From the NCBI GenBank assembly GCA_018899995.1, contig JAHIHE010000096.1:1-19811 (forward strand): a stretch of 19,811 nucleotides of DNA, written 5' to 3'. Below, in pieces: positions 12,050 through 18,216 of this stretch. Within the stretch, counting starts at the first letter, position 1; each line of letters opens with the position of its first letter. Both the position numbers and the translations under genes were made by a program. The notes beneath the pieces are model-generated. The model saw only the letters and a program-made list of their open reading frames with translations. It did not search any database and was not told where the DNA came from. The stretch is from Patescibacteria group bacterium. GTDB taxonomy: Bacteria > Patescibacteriota > Minisyncoccia > JAHIHE01.

Positions 12050-12910
12050 ATGTTTCTTCCCGCAAAAAAAATTCTACAAGATGCCCTCAAAAACGGCTAC
12101 GCAGTGGGCGCTTTTAATACTTCCAATCTTGAGACCACCCAAGCCATAGTCAACGCGGCTGCGGTAAAGAAGTCCCCCTTAATCATAAACATTTCAGAAT
12201 CCGCAATAAAATACGCGGGACTGCTCGCGATAATATCTTTGATAAAATTAGTCGCGGAACAAGGGCAGGCGAAAAATTTGCCGATAGCAATTCAATTAGA
12301 TCACGGGAAGAACTTTGACAAATTCCCCTTGTTTATCAAAGCCGGGTTTACTTCCATTATGATTGACGCGTCAAGGATGCCTTACGCGGAAAACGCTTCC
12401 TTGACAAAAAAAACCGTTGAATTGGCGCGCAAATCGGGCGTTAGCGTGCAGGCCGAACTGGGCGCGGTTCCGTATGCGGACGAGGAGTCGGGTTTTGTAA
12501 GCTGGGGAAAAATTATGACCGACCCCAATTTGGCGAAAAAATTCGTTGAAGAGACCAAAGTGGATTCTTTGGCCGTGGCTATAGGAAACGCGCATGGATT
12601 TTTTAAAGAACGCTCGGATTTGGATTTTGAGCGCCTGCGGAAAATTTCAAAACTGGCAAAGGTTCCTTTGGTTTTGCACGGCGCTTCGGATTTTCCCGCG
12701 GATAGGATAAAAGAGGCGATTGAAGGAGGCGTTGCTTCTTTTCACATAGATACCAGTTTAAGGGTTGCTTTTACTGAAGGGATTAGGGAATTTTTGGCGG
12801 AAAATCCGGCGGAATACGACCCCCGCCTGATTTTAGGTTATGGCCGGCAGAAAGTTCAAAAAGAAATTGAGGGCAAGATAGAAATTTTCGGCAGCACGGG
12901 AAAGGGGTAG
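12050..12910 (+). CDS. fba: Class II fructose-bisphosphate aldolase
   Basis: Cleaves fructose 1,6-bisphosphate to two triose phosphates using zinc. The 286 residues match the short class II A/B type. Zinc and catalytic residues: D84-H85 in IQLDHGKN, D106 in IMIDASRMPYAEN, E136 in QAELGAV, H182 in IGNAHGFF and H210 in LVLHGASD. The phosphate-binding segment GGVASFHIDTSLRVAFTEGIREFL is also conserved. Tagatose-bisphosphate aldolase or another sugar-bisphosphate specificity cannot be excluded from sequence alone. The ATG at 12050 follows TTACT in AT-rich sequence with no Shine-Dalgarno. Pairing with tpiA upstream supports the glycolytic role. Confidence 0.93.
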   Translation: MFLPAKKILQDALKNGYAVGAFNTSNLETTQAIVNAAAVKKSPLIINISESAIKYAGLLAIISLIKLVAEQGQAKNLPIAIQLDHGKNFDKFPLFIKAGFTSIMIDASRMPYAENASLTKKTVELARKSGVSVQAELGAVPYADEESGFVSWGKIMTDPNLAKKFVEETKVDSLAVAIGNAHGFFKERSDLDFERLRKISKLAKVPLVLHGASDFPADRIKEAIEGGVASFHIDTSLRVAFTEGIREFLAENPAEYDPRLILGYGRQKVQKEIEGKIEIFGSTGKG

Positions 12911-12928
12911 TGGGTGTGAGGTACTTCA

Positions 12929-12957
12929 TTGCGCGATTTATCCATTTTTGATATAAT
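12929..12957 (+). promoter_or_regulatory. Promoter upstream of MscS-like gene
   Basis: TTGCGC at 12929-12934, a 17-base spacer and a perfect TATAAT at 12952-12957. Transcription would begin near 12964, giving a leader of about 130 bases that contains GC-rich inverted sequence. Confidence 0.65.
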
Positions 12958-12983
12958 ATGATAAAGTAAAATTAATTTGCTTC

Positions 12984-13071
12984 CGTCTCTGCCGGCCCGC
13001 TTCGCCAAAACTCCCCGCATAGACTCGCTAGGCGAGGCTGACAGCGAGGCGAGTCGGCGGACGGCGGATAG
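12984..13071 (+). repeat. GC-rich structured leader of MscS-like gene
   Basis: A GC-rich block in an otherwise AT-rich intergenic space. GACTCGC (13022-13028) pairs with GCGAGTC (13047-13053), with TAGGCGAGGCTGACAGCGAG between. GCCGG, CCGC and TTCGCC near 12990-13007 can alternatively pair with GGCGAG, GCGG and CGGC near 13046-13067. It could be a dispersed palindrome or a leader structure; no riboswitch class is recognised. Confidence 0.4.
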
Positions 13072-13094
13072 CTATGAGAAAGGGGGTGAGAAGA

Positions 13095-13763
13095 ATGATT
13101 AATCCAGATATTGCGGTTTCTATTATCAGCTTTTGGGACAAAATCATCGGTTTTATTCCGAATATTATTGCCGCTTTCATCATTGTGATTATTGGCTGGA
13201 TCGCGGCAGTGATCTTGGGAAGTTTTGTCAATAAAATTTTGACGGTTTTGGGCGTTGACAAAATAGCGGTTTCATCCGGCTTTAAGGAAAAGTTTGAGAA
13301 ATCCGGAATAAAATTAAATTTTGCCAAATTCGGAGGAGAACTGGTAAAGTGGGTAATAATTTTATTGGCTTTGGTTGGAGCGTCTGAATCCGTGGGACTT
13401 ACTCAGGTGGCGCAGTTTTTGAACAGGATATTAGATTATATTCCCAACTTGGTCATTGCTCTGATAATTTTAAGCGTGGGCATACTTATCGCCGATTTTG
13501 TTTCGCGGGCTGTCAGGGGAAGTATTGTAGTCATGGGGATGAGGGCGTCGGAATTTTTGGGCGCAATGTCCAAATGGGTAATAATAATTTTTGCGGTTCT
13601 TTTGGCGCTTGATCAGCTTGGCGTCGCGTTAGAATTTATTAAAATTCTTTTCACGGGAATTATTGCCATGCTTGCCATTGCCGGCGGCCTGGCTTTCGGT
13701 TTGGGCGGAAAAGGATTGGCGGAAGAAATACTCGGCGAGATTAAAAAAGATGTGAGCAAGTAA
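13095..13763 (+). CDS. MscS-pore-like membrane protein (conserved TM helix family)
   Basis: A 222-residue membrane protein with about five hydrophobic segments: FIPNIIAAFIIVIIGWIAAV, WVIILLALVGASE, YIPNLVIALIILSVGILIA, WVIIIFAVLLALDQLG and a final glycine-rich helix. That last helix, IAGGLAFGLGGKGLAEEILG, resembles the pore-lining TM3 of MscS channels, and the repeated helices match the conserved TM-helix repeat family (PF05552). The protein stops right after the pore-like helix, so the MscS beta and alpha/beta vestibule is missing. The ATG at 13095 is chosen over one at 13074 because AAAGGGGGTGA lies at ideal distance before it. A channel or osmotic-stress role is inferred. Confidence 0.85.
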   Translation: MINPDIAVSIISFWDKIIGFIPNIIAAFIIVIIGWIAAVILGSFVNKILTVLGVDKIAVSSGFKEKFEKSGIKLNFAKFGGELVKWVIILLALVGASESVGLTQVAQFLNRILDYIPNLVIALIILSVGILIADFVSRAVRGSIVVMGMRASEFLGAMSKWVIIIFAVLLALDQLGVALEFIKILFTGIIAMLAIAGGLAFGLGGKGLAEEILGEIKKDVSK

Positions 13764-13785
13764 GAAACCCTGGTATGCATAGATT

Positions 13786-13817
13786 AACCCCCTCCTTTTT
13801 CCAAAAAGGAGGGGGTT
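13786..13817 (+). terminator. Strong intrinsic terminator after MscS-like gene
   Basis: AACCCCCTCCTTTTT (13786-13800) and its perfect reverse complement AAAAAGGAGGGGGTT (13803-13817), separated by CC. A 15-bp stem; reads well in both directions. Confidence 0.85.
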
Positions 13818-13821
13818 GTAT

Positions 13822-13850
13822 TTGACAAGTGGCAACAAAGATATTATTAT
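13822..13850 (+). promoter_or_regulatory. Promoter upstream of zinc-ribbon gene
   Basis: Consensus TTGACA at 13822-13827, a 17-base spacer and TATTAT at 13845-13850, immediately after the terminator. The leader to the ATG at 13905 is about 48 bases. One of the best promoters in the window. Confidence 0.75.
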
Positions 13851-13904
13851 ATTGTTATATTAAAAATAGCTGAAGTAATTATTCACAATCATTTTTTTGC
13901 GCTT

Positions 13905-14240
13905 ATGGAGAAATTTTACCCAAATTTAGACATAAAATCGCTGGCCAGCTGCCCTTTATGCAACAATCATTATAGTTCGCGCGAAATAAAAATTCTGAGC
14001 AAAAAAGACGAATCAGTTATACTTTACTTTAATTGTTCGCGCTGCAAAAACGCGGTAATTTCAGTAATCAGCGCAGGGGTCTTTGGCATAACAGCCGTAA
14101 GCATGGTTACCGACCTCAGCGCGGCCGAAGCGGAAAAAGCCAAAAACGAAAAAGCGGTAAGCGCGGATGATGTTCTGATGATTTATAAATTTTTTTCTGA
14201 AAAAGGCAAATCAATCGTAGAAAGGCAAAAGAGCAAATAA
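13905..14240 (+). CDS. Zinc-ribbon protein of unknown function
   Basis: A 111-residue protein. The N-terminal half has two cysteine pairs, CPLC (near residue 16) and CSRC (near residue 44), in a zinc-ribbon arrangement with strands between them (ESVILYFNCSRCKNAVISVI). The C-terminal half is acidic and helical (VTDLSAAEAEKAKNEKAV, then SADDVLMIYKFFSEKGK). No known family is assigned. The ATG follows GCGCTT without a Shine-Dalgarno, and a consensus promoter lies upstream. It precedes the bL25 gene, separated by two tandem hairpins. A nucleic-acid or ribosome-related role is possible given the ribbon and the neighbour, but unproven. Confidence 0.78.
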   Translation: MEKFYPNLDIKSLASCPLCNNHYSSREIKILSKKDESVILYFNCSRCKNAVISVISAGVFGITAVSMVTDLSAAEAEKAKNEKAVSADDVLMIYKFFSEKGKSIVERQKSK

Positions 14241-14241
14241 T

Positions 14242-14316
14242 CCCGCCAAAATCTCAAGCACTCGGGACTTAGGCGGGTAAGCCCGCCAAAATTTTCTTTT
14301 GGAAAACTTAGGCGGG
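14242..14316. repeat. Two tandem CCCGCC/GGCGGG hairpins
   Basis: CCCGCC (14242-14247) faces GGCGGG (14272-14277), and 40 bases on CCCGCC (14282-14287) faces GGCGGG (14311-14316). Both units begin CCCGCCAAAAT and end CTTAGGCGGGTAAG, so they are diverged tandem copies. The second has an inner TTTTC/GGAAAA stem. They fill the space between the zinc-ribbon gene and the bL25 gene. Confidence 0.75.
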
Positions 14317-14350
14317 TAAGTATTAAAAGTTAATATTTTTAACATTTCTT

Positions 14351-15058
14351 ATGGAAACACTTGAACTGGAGGCAAAAAAACGGGAAACCGGCAAAAAAGC
14401 AAAACGATTATTAGTCAAGGAAAAATCAATTCCGGCCATTGTTTACGGACACCGGTTGAAAAGCGAGGCGGTGGCGGTTCCTTACGCTCAATTTGAGAAA
14501 ATTTTCAGAAGCGCCGGAGAAAATACTTTAATTTGGCTTAAAATCGGTCCTGGGAAAAAACAGGTCTTGATTTACGACTACCAAAAAGACCCGCTTACGG
14601 AAAAATTCATTCATGTTGATTTTTATGCCGTAAAGATGGACGAAAAAATCGTTGCCGCGGTTCCGCTGAATTTTACGGGAATTTCGCCGGCGGTTAAAAA
14701 CGAAGGCGGAATTTTAGTTAAAAATATGGAAAGCGTGAAAGTCAAATGTTTGCCGAAGGACTTGCCGCGCGAAATAAAAGTTGATCTGTCGCTATTAAAA
14801 TCTTTTGCGGAAAGGATAAAAGTATTGGATTTAAAAGTGGATTCCGGCGTGGAAATTCTTATTGACGACAAAAATCAAGTTATGGCTAATGTCGTCCTTC
14901 CTAGGGTTGAAAAAGAAGAAGTCGGCAAGCCTGAAGAAAAAGTTGAGGAAGTCGAGGGAATCAAGCCGAAAGAGGAGACGGCGAAAGAAGAAGGTGAAAA
15001 ACAGGAAAAAGGCGGAAAGAAAGAAGAGAAAGCCAAGGACGACAAAGGGAAAAAGTAA
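14351..15058 (+). CDS. rplY: Large ribosomal subunit protein bL25 (CTC form)
   Basis: Binds 5S rRNA in the large subunit. Residues 1-90 are the L25 domain (LEAKKRETGKKAKRLLVKEK, IPAIVYGH, HVDFYAVKMDEKI at the end). Residues about 91-185 are the second TL5/CTC beta domain, with the VKNEGGILVKNMESVKVKCLP and LPREIKVDL patterns. Residues 186-235 are a low-complexity Glu/Lys tail. The 235-residue length fits the long CTC form common outside Enterobacteria. The ATG follows TTTCTT. The tail is probably disordered. The downstream transglycosylase gene starts 28 bases after the stop, so they may share a transcript. Confidence 0.95.
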   Translation: METLELEAKKRETGKKAKRLLVKEKSIPAIVYGHRLKSEAVAVPYAQFEKIFRSAGENTLIWLKIGPGKKQVLIYDYQKDPLTEKFIHVDFYAVKMDEKIVAAVPLNFTGISPAVKNEGGILVKNMESVKVKCLPKDLPREIKVDLSLLKSFAERIKVLDLKVDSGVEILIDDKNQVMANVVLPRVEKEEVGKPEEKVEEVEGIKPKEETAKEEGEKQEKGGKKEEKAKDDKGKK

Positions 15059-15086
15059 ACCTGAACAACTCTTTTTAACCGGAATT

Positions 15087-16442
15087 ATGCTAAAAATTTG
15101 CTCAAAACACAAAAAAGTAATTGCGTTTACTGTAATCACTTTTTTGTTTTTATCCGGATGGCTAAATTTTCAGAGCGATATTTTAGACGGGTCTTACGCT
15201 AAAGCGGTTAGTGACGGCGCAAAAGCCGACTTGGAGAACAAGAGAGTCCAACTGGAAGCGGAAATCGCCGAGCTCCGACGGGAAATAGACGGATTAAAGA
15301 TTCAAGTGGGCCAAAAGGAAAGCGAGAAAAAGAATTTAAAAAAAGAAGTTGACATTCTGAATGGAAAAATTAAGGCGATTGAGCTGGAGATAAAAACCAC
15401 CGAACTTGAAACTGAACGGCTTTCTTTTGAAATTGATTCAACGGAAGAAAAAATCAAAGCCAAAGAAGAGAACTTGTTAAAACAGAAAGATTTCCTGGTG
15501 GAGCTGATGAGGGCGCTGTATTTATCTGACAACAAGTCGCTTACCGAGGTTTTATTGGAGTACGACCGGTTGTCCGATTTTTGGGACGAGTTTCAAAAAA
15601 ACGAGGCCCTGCAAGAAAACATCAAAGATACAATAGAAAATATAAAGACATCCAAACAAGAGCTTGAGAACAACAGAACTAAATTATTGGACGAACAGGA
15701 GGAAAAAAATTATTTTCTGGAATTGAAAGAAAACCAAAATCGGGATTTGGCGGTGAACAAAAAAACAAAGCAGGGAATTTTGACTTTAACAGCCAATGAG
15801 CAGAAAGAGCTGCAAAAACAACTGGAAAAAGAGGAGAAGCTGCTGCCCGCCATGATCGCCCAACTAAGGTCTTTGGATATCGCCGGCCAGGTAATTAACG
15901 CTGATGCGGCTATCACGGCCGCCAAATTCGCGTCGCAGGCAACAGGAGTAAGGCCGGCGTATTTGCTTGGCATTTTAAAAGTGGAGACGAATTTGGGCGC
16001 CAACCTCGGCAGCGGATACTACCAGACGGATATGCGCCCGTCCCAACAGCCCACTTTTTTAGAAATAATAAAAGAGCTCGGTTTGCCGGAAACAGTGCCG
16101 GTAAGCAAAAGGCCGAAAACCTATTCCGGCTGGGGAGGCGCGATGGGCCCCGCGCAAATGATGCCGACCACATGGGTGGCTTATAAGGACGGAGTGACTT
16201 CAATTACCGGCAATAATCCTCCCAACCCATGGGATATAAAAGACGCGGTCGTGGCGATGGCGCTGAAGGTTTCACGAATTCCTGGTGTTGTCGGCGCGAA
16301 TTTTAACTCCGAGTATGAGGCCGCGGCGAGATATTTCGCCGGAAGCAATTGGCAAAAATTCACCTGGTACGCGAAAAATTCTTCCGGAACCGGAGTAATG
16401 GATTGGGCGGAAAAATACGAGCAATTGCTTAAGGGGGGATAA
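15087..16442 (+). CDS. Membrane-anchored coiled-coil lytic transglycosylase
   Basis: Predicted peptidoglycan lytic enzyme. The ATG at 15087 (after GGAATT) gives 451 residues; upstream in-frame sequence overlaps bL25 and lacks protein character. Residues 8-28 form a signal anchor or signal peptide (VIAFTVITFLFLSGW). Residues about 45-260 form a long coiled coil like EnvC/PcsB-type hydrolase regulators. Residues about 270-450 form an SLT-type domain with catalytic E300 in LLGILKVETNLG, the motif GAMGPAQMMPTTW (351-363), and NPWDIKDAVVAMALKV. A final AARYFAGSNW supports the SLT call. A coiled coil joined to the transglycosylase suggests division-linked or complex-controlled cell-wall cutting, by analogy only. 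Confidence 0.9.
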   Translation: MLKICSKHKKVIAFTVITFLFLSGWLNFQSDILDGSYAKAVSDGAKADLENKRVQLEAEIAELRREIDGLKIQVGQKESEKKNLKKEVDILNGKIKAIELEIKTTELETERLSFEIDSTEEKIKAKEENLLKQKDFLVELMRALYLSDNKSLTEVLLEYDRLSDFWDEFQKNEALQENIKDTIENIKTSKQELENNRTKLLDEQEEKNYFLELKENQNRDLAVNKKTKQGILTLTANEQKELQKQLEKEEKLLPAMIAQLRSLDIAGQVINADAAITAAKFASQATGVRPAYLLGILKVETNLGANLGSGYYQTDMRPSQQPTFLEIIKELGLPETVPVSKRPKTYSGWGGAMGPAQMMPTTWVAYKDGVTSITGNNPPNPWDIKDAVVAMALKVSRIPGVVGANFNSEYEAAARYFAGSNWQKFTWYAKNSSGTGVMDWAEKYEQLLKGG

Positions 16443-16507
16443 AGTAAAGTTCTCTATGATCCGCGAGGCAAAAAATATTCAGGCCATGGTTCAGGTGTAA
16501 AAACCTG

Positions 16508-16572
16508 CCCGCCGCAGGCGGGGTGGATAAATAAAAAGTTAAAAAATATAATTTTAGAAAGAATGAATTAGG
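16508..16572. repeat. Degenerate palindrome and promoter-cassette copy
   Basis: CCCGCC (16508-16513), GCA, GGCGGG (16517-16522), then GTGGATAA, AAAGTTAAAAAATATAA and TAGAAAGAATGAATTAGG. The order GC-rich palindrome, AAAGTTAAAAA, TAGAA...GAATGAATTAG recalls the cassettes at 1867-1920 and 2735-2770, but no plus-strand gene follows. This suggests the cassettes are dispersed elements. Confidence 0.4.
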
Positions 16573-16596
16573 CGATGAACATTAGATTATAGTATT

Positions 16597-16640
16597 ATAA
16601 ACTAAAAGCCCCGCTGTTTTATGCGGGGTTTTTAGTTTAT
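16597..16640. terminator. Bidirectional terminator between convergent genes
   Basis: ATAAACTAAAA, G, CCCCGC (16597-16614), an eight-base loop, then GCGGGG, T, TTTTAGTTTAT (16623-16640): an 18-bp stem with one G-T pair, flanked by A- and T-rich arms. It lies between the converging transglycosylase gene and the minus-strand gene at 16676 and can serve both. Confidence 0.9.
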
Positions 16641-16675
16641 ATTTTCCTCCATAAATTTGATTTTTAGAAAGTGCA

Positions 16676-17230
16676 TTAATTCAAGTTTTTTGCCAAAGGT
16701 ACATATTTTGAAAGATTTTCTATTTGCTTATGACTTAATGTTTTTGATTTTTCAAGACCGGTTTTAATCAGGCCTGTTTCAAACTCAATCGTCTGGCCGA
16801 TTTCCAGCGGCTTAGAGCCGATTTTTCTTTTTAGATAGTCCTCCAAGTAAATTTTCTGTTCGCTGCTTAATGTTTCATTGTTGCTTTGCAAATATTCTTT
16901 TATGGCGCGCCGCGCCAAATGCGTTACACCTTCTCCCTTTTCCGCAGTTTCTTTTATGGCGTCCGCGCCATGTGTTTCCGGCTCTTTCGCTTTTGCAATT
17001 TCAAAGTTGCTGTTTTCGGTATTTCCCGCCTCATTGGTTTTAATATTTTCTTGCTGATTTTCTTGCTGTTTTTGCACTAAAGAGCTGTTTTTTGAATAAG
17101 CGCCAAGAGAAACCCCGGCAACGATTATTGCGACTATTATCAATTGCCAATTTGCTTTAACTTTTTTAACCCACCCATGATTTGTCGCGTCCCTCACCAT
17201 TTTTATGGCATTGTATAATTTTTGATTCAT
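16676..17230 (-). CDS. Membrane-anchored protein of unknown function
   Basis: A 184-residue protein. Residues 1-26 are basic (MVRDATNHGWVKKVKANW), residues 28-46 are a membrane helix (LIIVAIIVAGVSLGAYS), residues about 50-95 are a polar Q/N/E-rich linker, and residues about 98-180 form a compact domain beginning EKGEGVTHLARRAIKEYL with a basic-acidic helix LSSEQKIYLEDYLKRK. The GEGVTHLARRA motif is, from memory, recurrent in Patescibacterial hypotheticals. Topology is probably cytoplasmic N terminus and external domain. It has a strong Shine-Dalgarno (AAAGGGGGTGA, then AAA and ATG), like the MscS-like gene. It lies 45 bases downstream of prmC. Function unknown. Confidence 0.8.
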   Translation of the reverse strand: MNQKLYNAIKMVRDATNHGWVKKVKANWQLIIVAIIVAGVSLGAYSKNSSLVQKQQENQQENIKTNEAGNTENSNFEIAKAKEPETHGADAIKETAEKGEGVTHLARRAIKEYLQSNNETLSSEQKIYLEDYLKRKIGSKPLEIGQTIEFETGLIKTGLEKSKTLSHKQIENLSKYVPLAKNLN

Positions 17231-17275
17231 TTTTCACCCCCTTTCTAAATATAATTATTATAAAAATTATAATGA

Positions 17276-18214
17276 TTATAATATAACGTCAATTTTTGTT
17301 ATTCGGTCTAATCCCCGCAAATCTTTTATAACGCTAATTTTATGGTTTGGCAAATATTCTTTTGCCAATTTTTTGATTGTCTTTATTTGATGCGGGTCTG
17401 ACTCCAAGAATATTTTCGCGTTTTTTGCCAAGTATTTTGGCAAGGAAGGAAAAAATTTCTCAAAATATTCCAAACCGTTATTTTTTGCCAATAAAGATTT
17501 TTTGGGTTCGTGCTTAATTTCGTAAAACTCCGAAGGCCGACTGCCGTTTTTAAGCCATTCAAAGTAGTAGTAGTCATTTCCCACATAAGGCAAATTTGCC
17601 AGTAAATAATCTATTTTTATGTTTTTGGGAAGCGCTTCCAGCAAATCGCCTTTTCTAAAAATAATATTTTTGCCGCAATTATGTTTTTGGGCGTTTATTT
17701 TCGCCACTTTTAGCGCTTTAGCCGAAACATCGGTAGCGTAAATTTTGAACCTCTTGGAATAGCCGAGTTTTTTTAAGTTTTTTGCCAAGGATACCACAAT
17801 GGCTCCAGAGCCGGTGCCGATATCGGCGACGCTGATTTTTTTGTTAGTACTTGGAGGTTGAGCCTCCAAGTGGAGGCTCAACCTCCAAGTTATGTCTTTT
17901 AGAGCTTCTTCAACCATTATTTCGGTTTCCGGCCGGGGAATCAAAACATTTTTATCAACATAAAAACTCAAGCCGTAGAATTCTTTTTCACCGGCAATAT
18001 AAGCAACCGGTTCAAATCTTGCGCGGCGTCTGATAAGCCGGAAAAATTCGTTTTCTTGCTTTTCGGAAAGGGGATAGTCGCCGTGGCTATAAAGCCAAGA
18101 GCGGTCGGGCCGCAGATTGTGAAGCAGAATAATTTCCGCGTCAAGCCGGCTGGATTTTATCTTTCTGTCAGATAGCATTTCTGCTCCTTTTACCAGTATT
18201 TCCCTGACGGTCAT
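17276..18214 (-). CDS. prmC: Release factor glutamine N5-methyltransferase
   Basis: Methylates the glutamine of the GGQ motif in release factors, using S-adenosylmethionine. The 312 residues comprise an N-terminal helical domain (to about 80), the linker motif FYVDKNVLIPRPETE, SAM motif I VADIGTGSGA (129-138), IYATDVSAKAL, and the catalytic region IDYLLANLPYVG (NLPY at 207-210). The standard motif is NPPY; the second position is Leu here. Codons 109-122 consist of an inserted perfect 42-bp palindrome in the linker before motif I, so the protein is about 14 residues longer than expected there. It starts two bases after prfA stops, so the enzyme and its substrate are co-expressed. Confidence 0.93.
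   Translation of the reverse strand: MTVREILVKGAEMLSDRKIKSSRLDAEIILLHNLRPDRSWLYSHGDYPLSEKQENEFFRLIRRRARFEPVAYIAGEKEFYGLSFYVDKNVLIPRPETEIMVEEALKDITWRLSLHLEAQPPSTNKKISVADIGTGSGAIVVSLAKNLKKLGYSKRFKIYATDVSAKALKVAKINAQKHNCGKNIIFRKGDLLEALPKNIKIDYLLANLPYVGNDYYYFEWLKNGSRPSEFYEIKHEPKKSLLAKNNGLEYFEKFFPSLPKYLAKNAKIFLESDPHQIKTIKKLAKEYLPNHKISVIKDLRGLDRITKIDVIL
17849..17890. repeat. Perfect 42-bp palindrome inside prmC
   Basis: Two 20-base arms that are exact reverse complements (left arm beginning ACTTGGAGGTTGAG, 17849-17868; right arm 17871-17890) with only AG between. It occupies exactly codons 109-122 of prmC without breaking the frame and encodes TWRLSLHLEAQPPS. Confidence 0.95.
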
Positions 18215-18216
18215 TT

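Noticed and set aside
14862..15086. Upstream extension of the transglycosylase frame
   Set aside because: It overlaps the bL25 gene in another frame and reads as a run of Lys/Arg/Ser from the Glu/Lys tail. The ATG at 15087 gives a proper N-terminal hydrophobic segment.
16456..16500. Short ORF MIREAKNIQAMVQV after the transglycosylase
   Set aside because: Fourteen codons with no start context and a hairpin directly following; too short to support.
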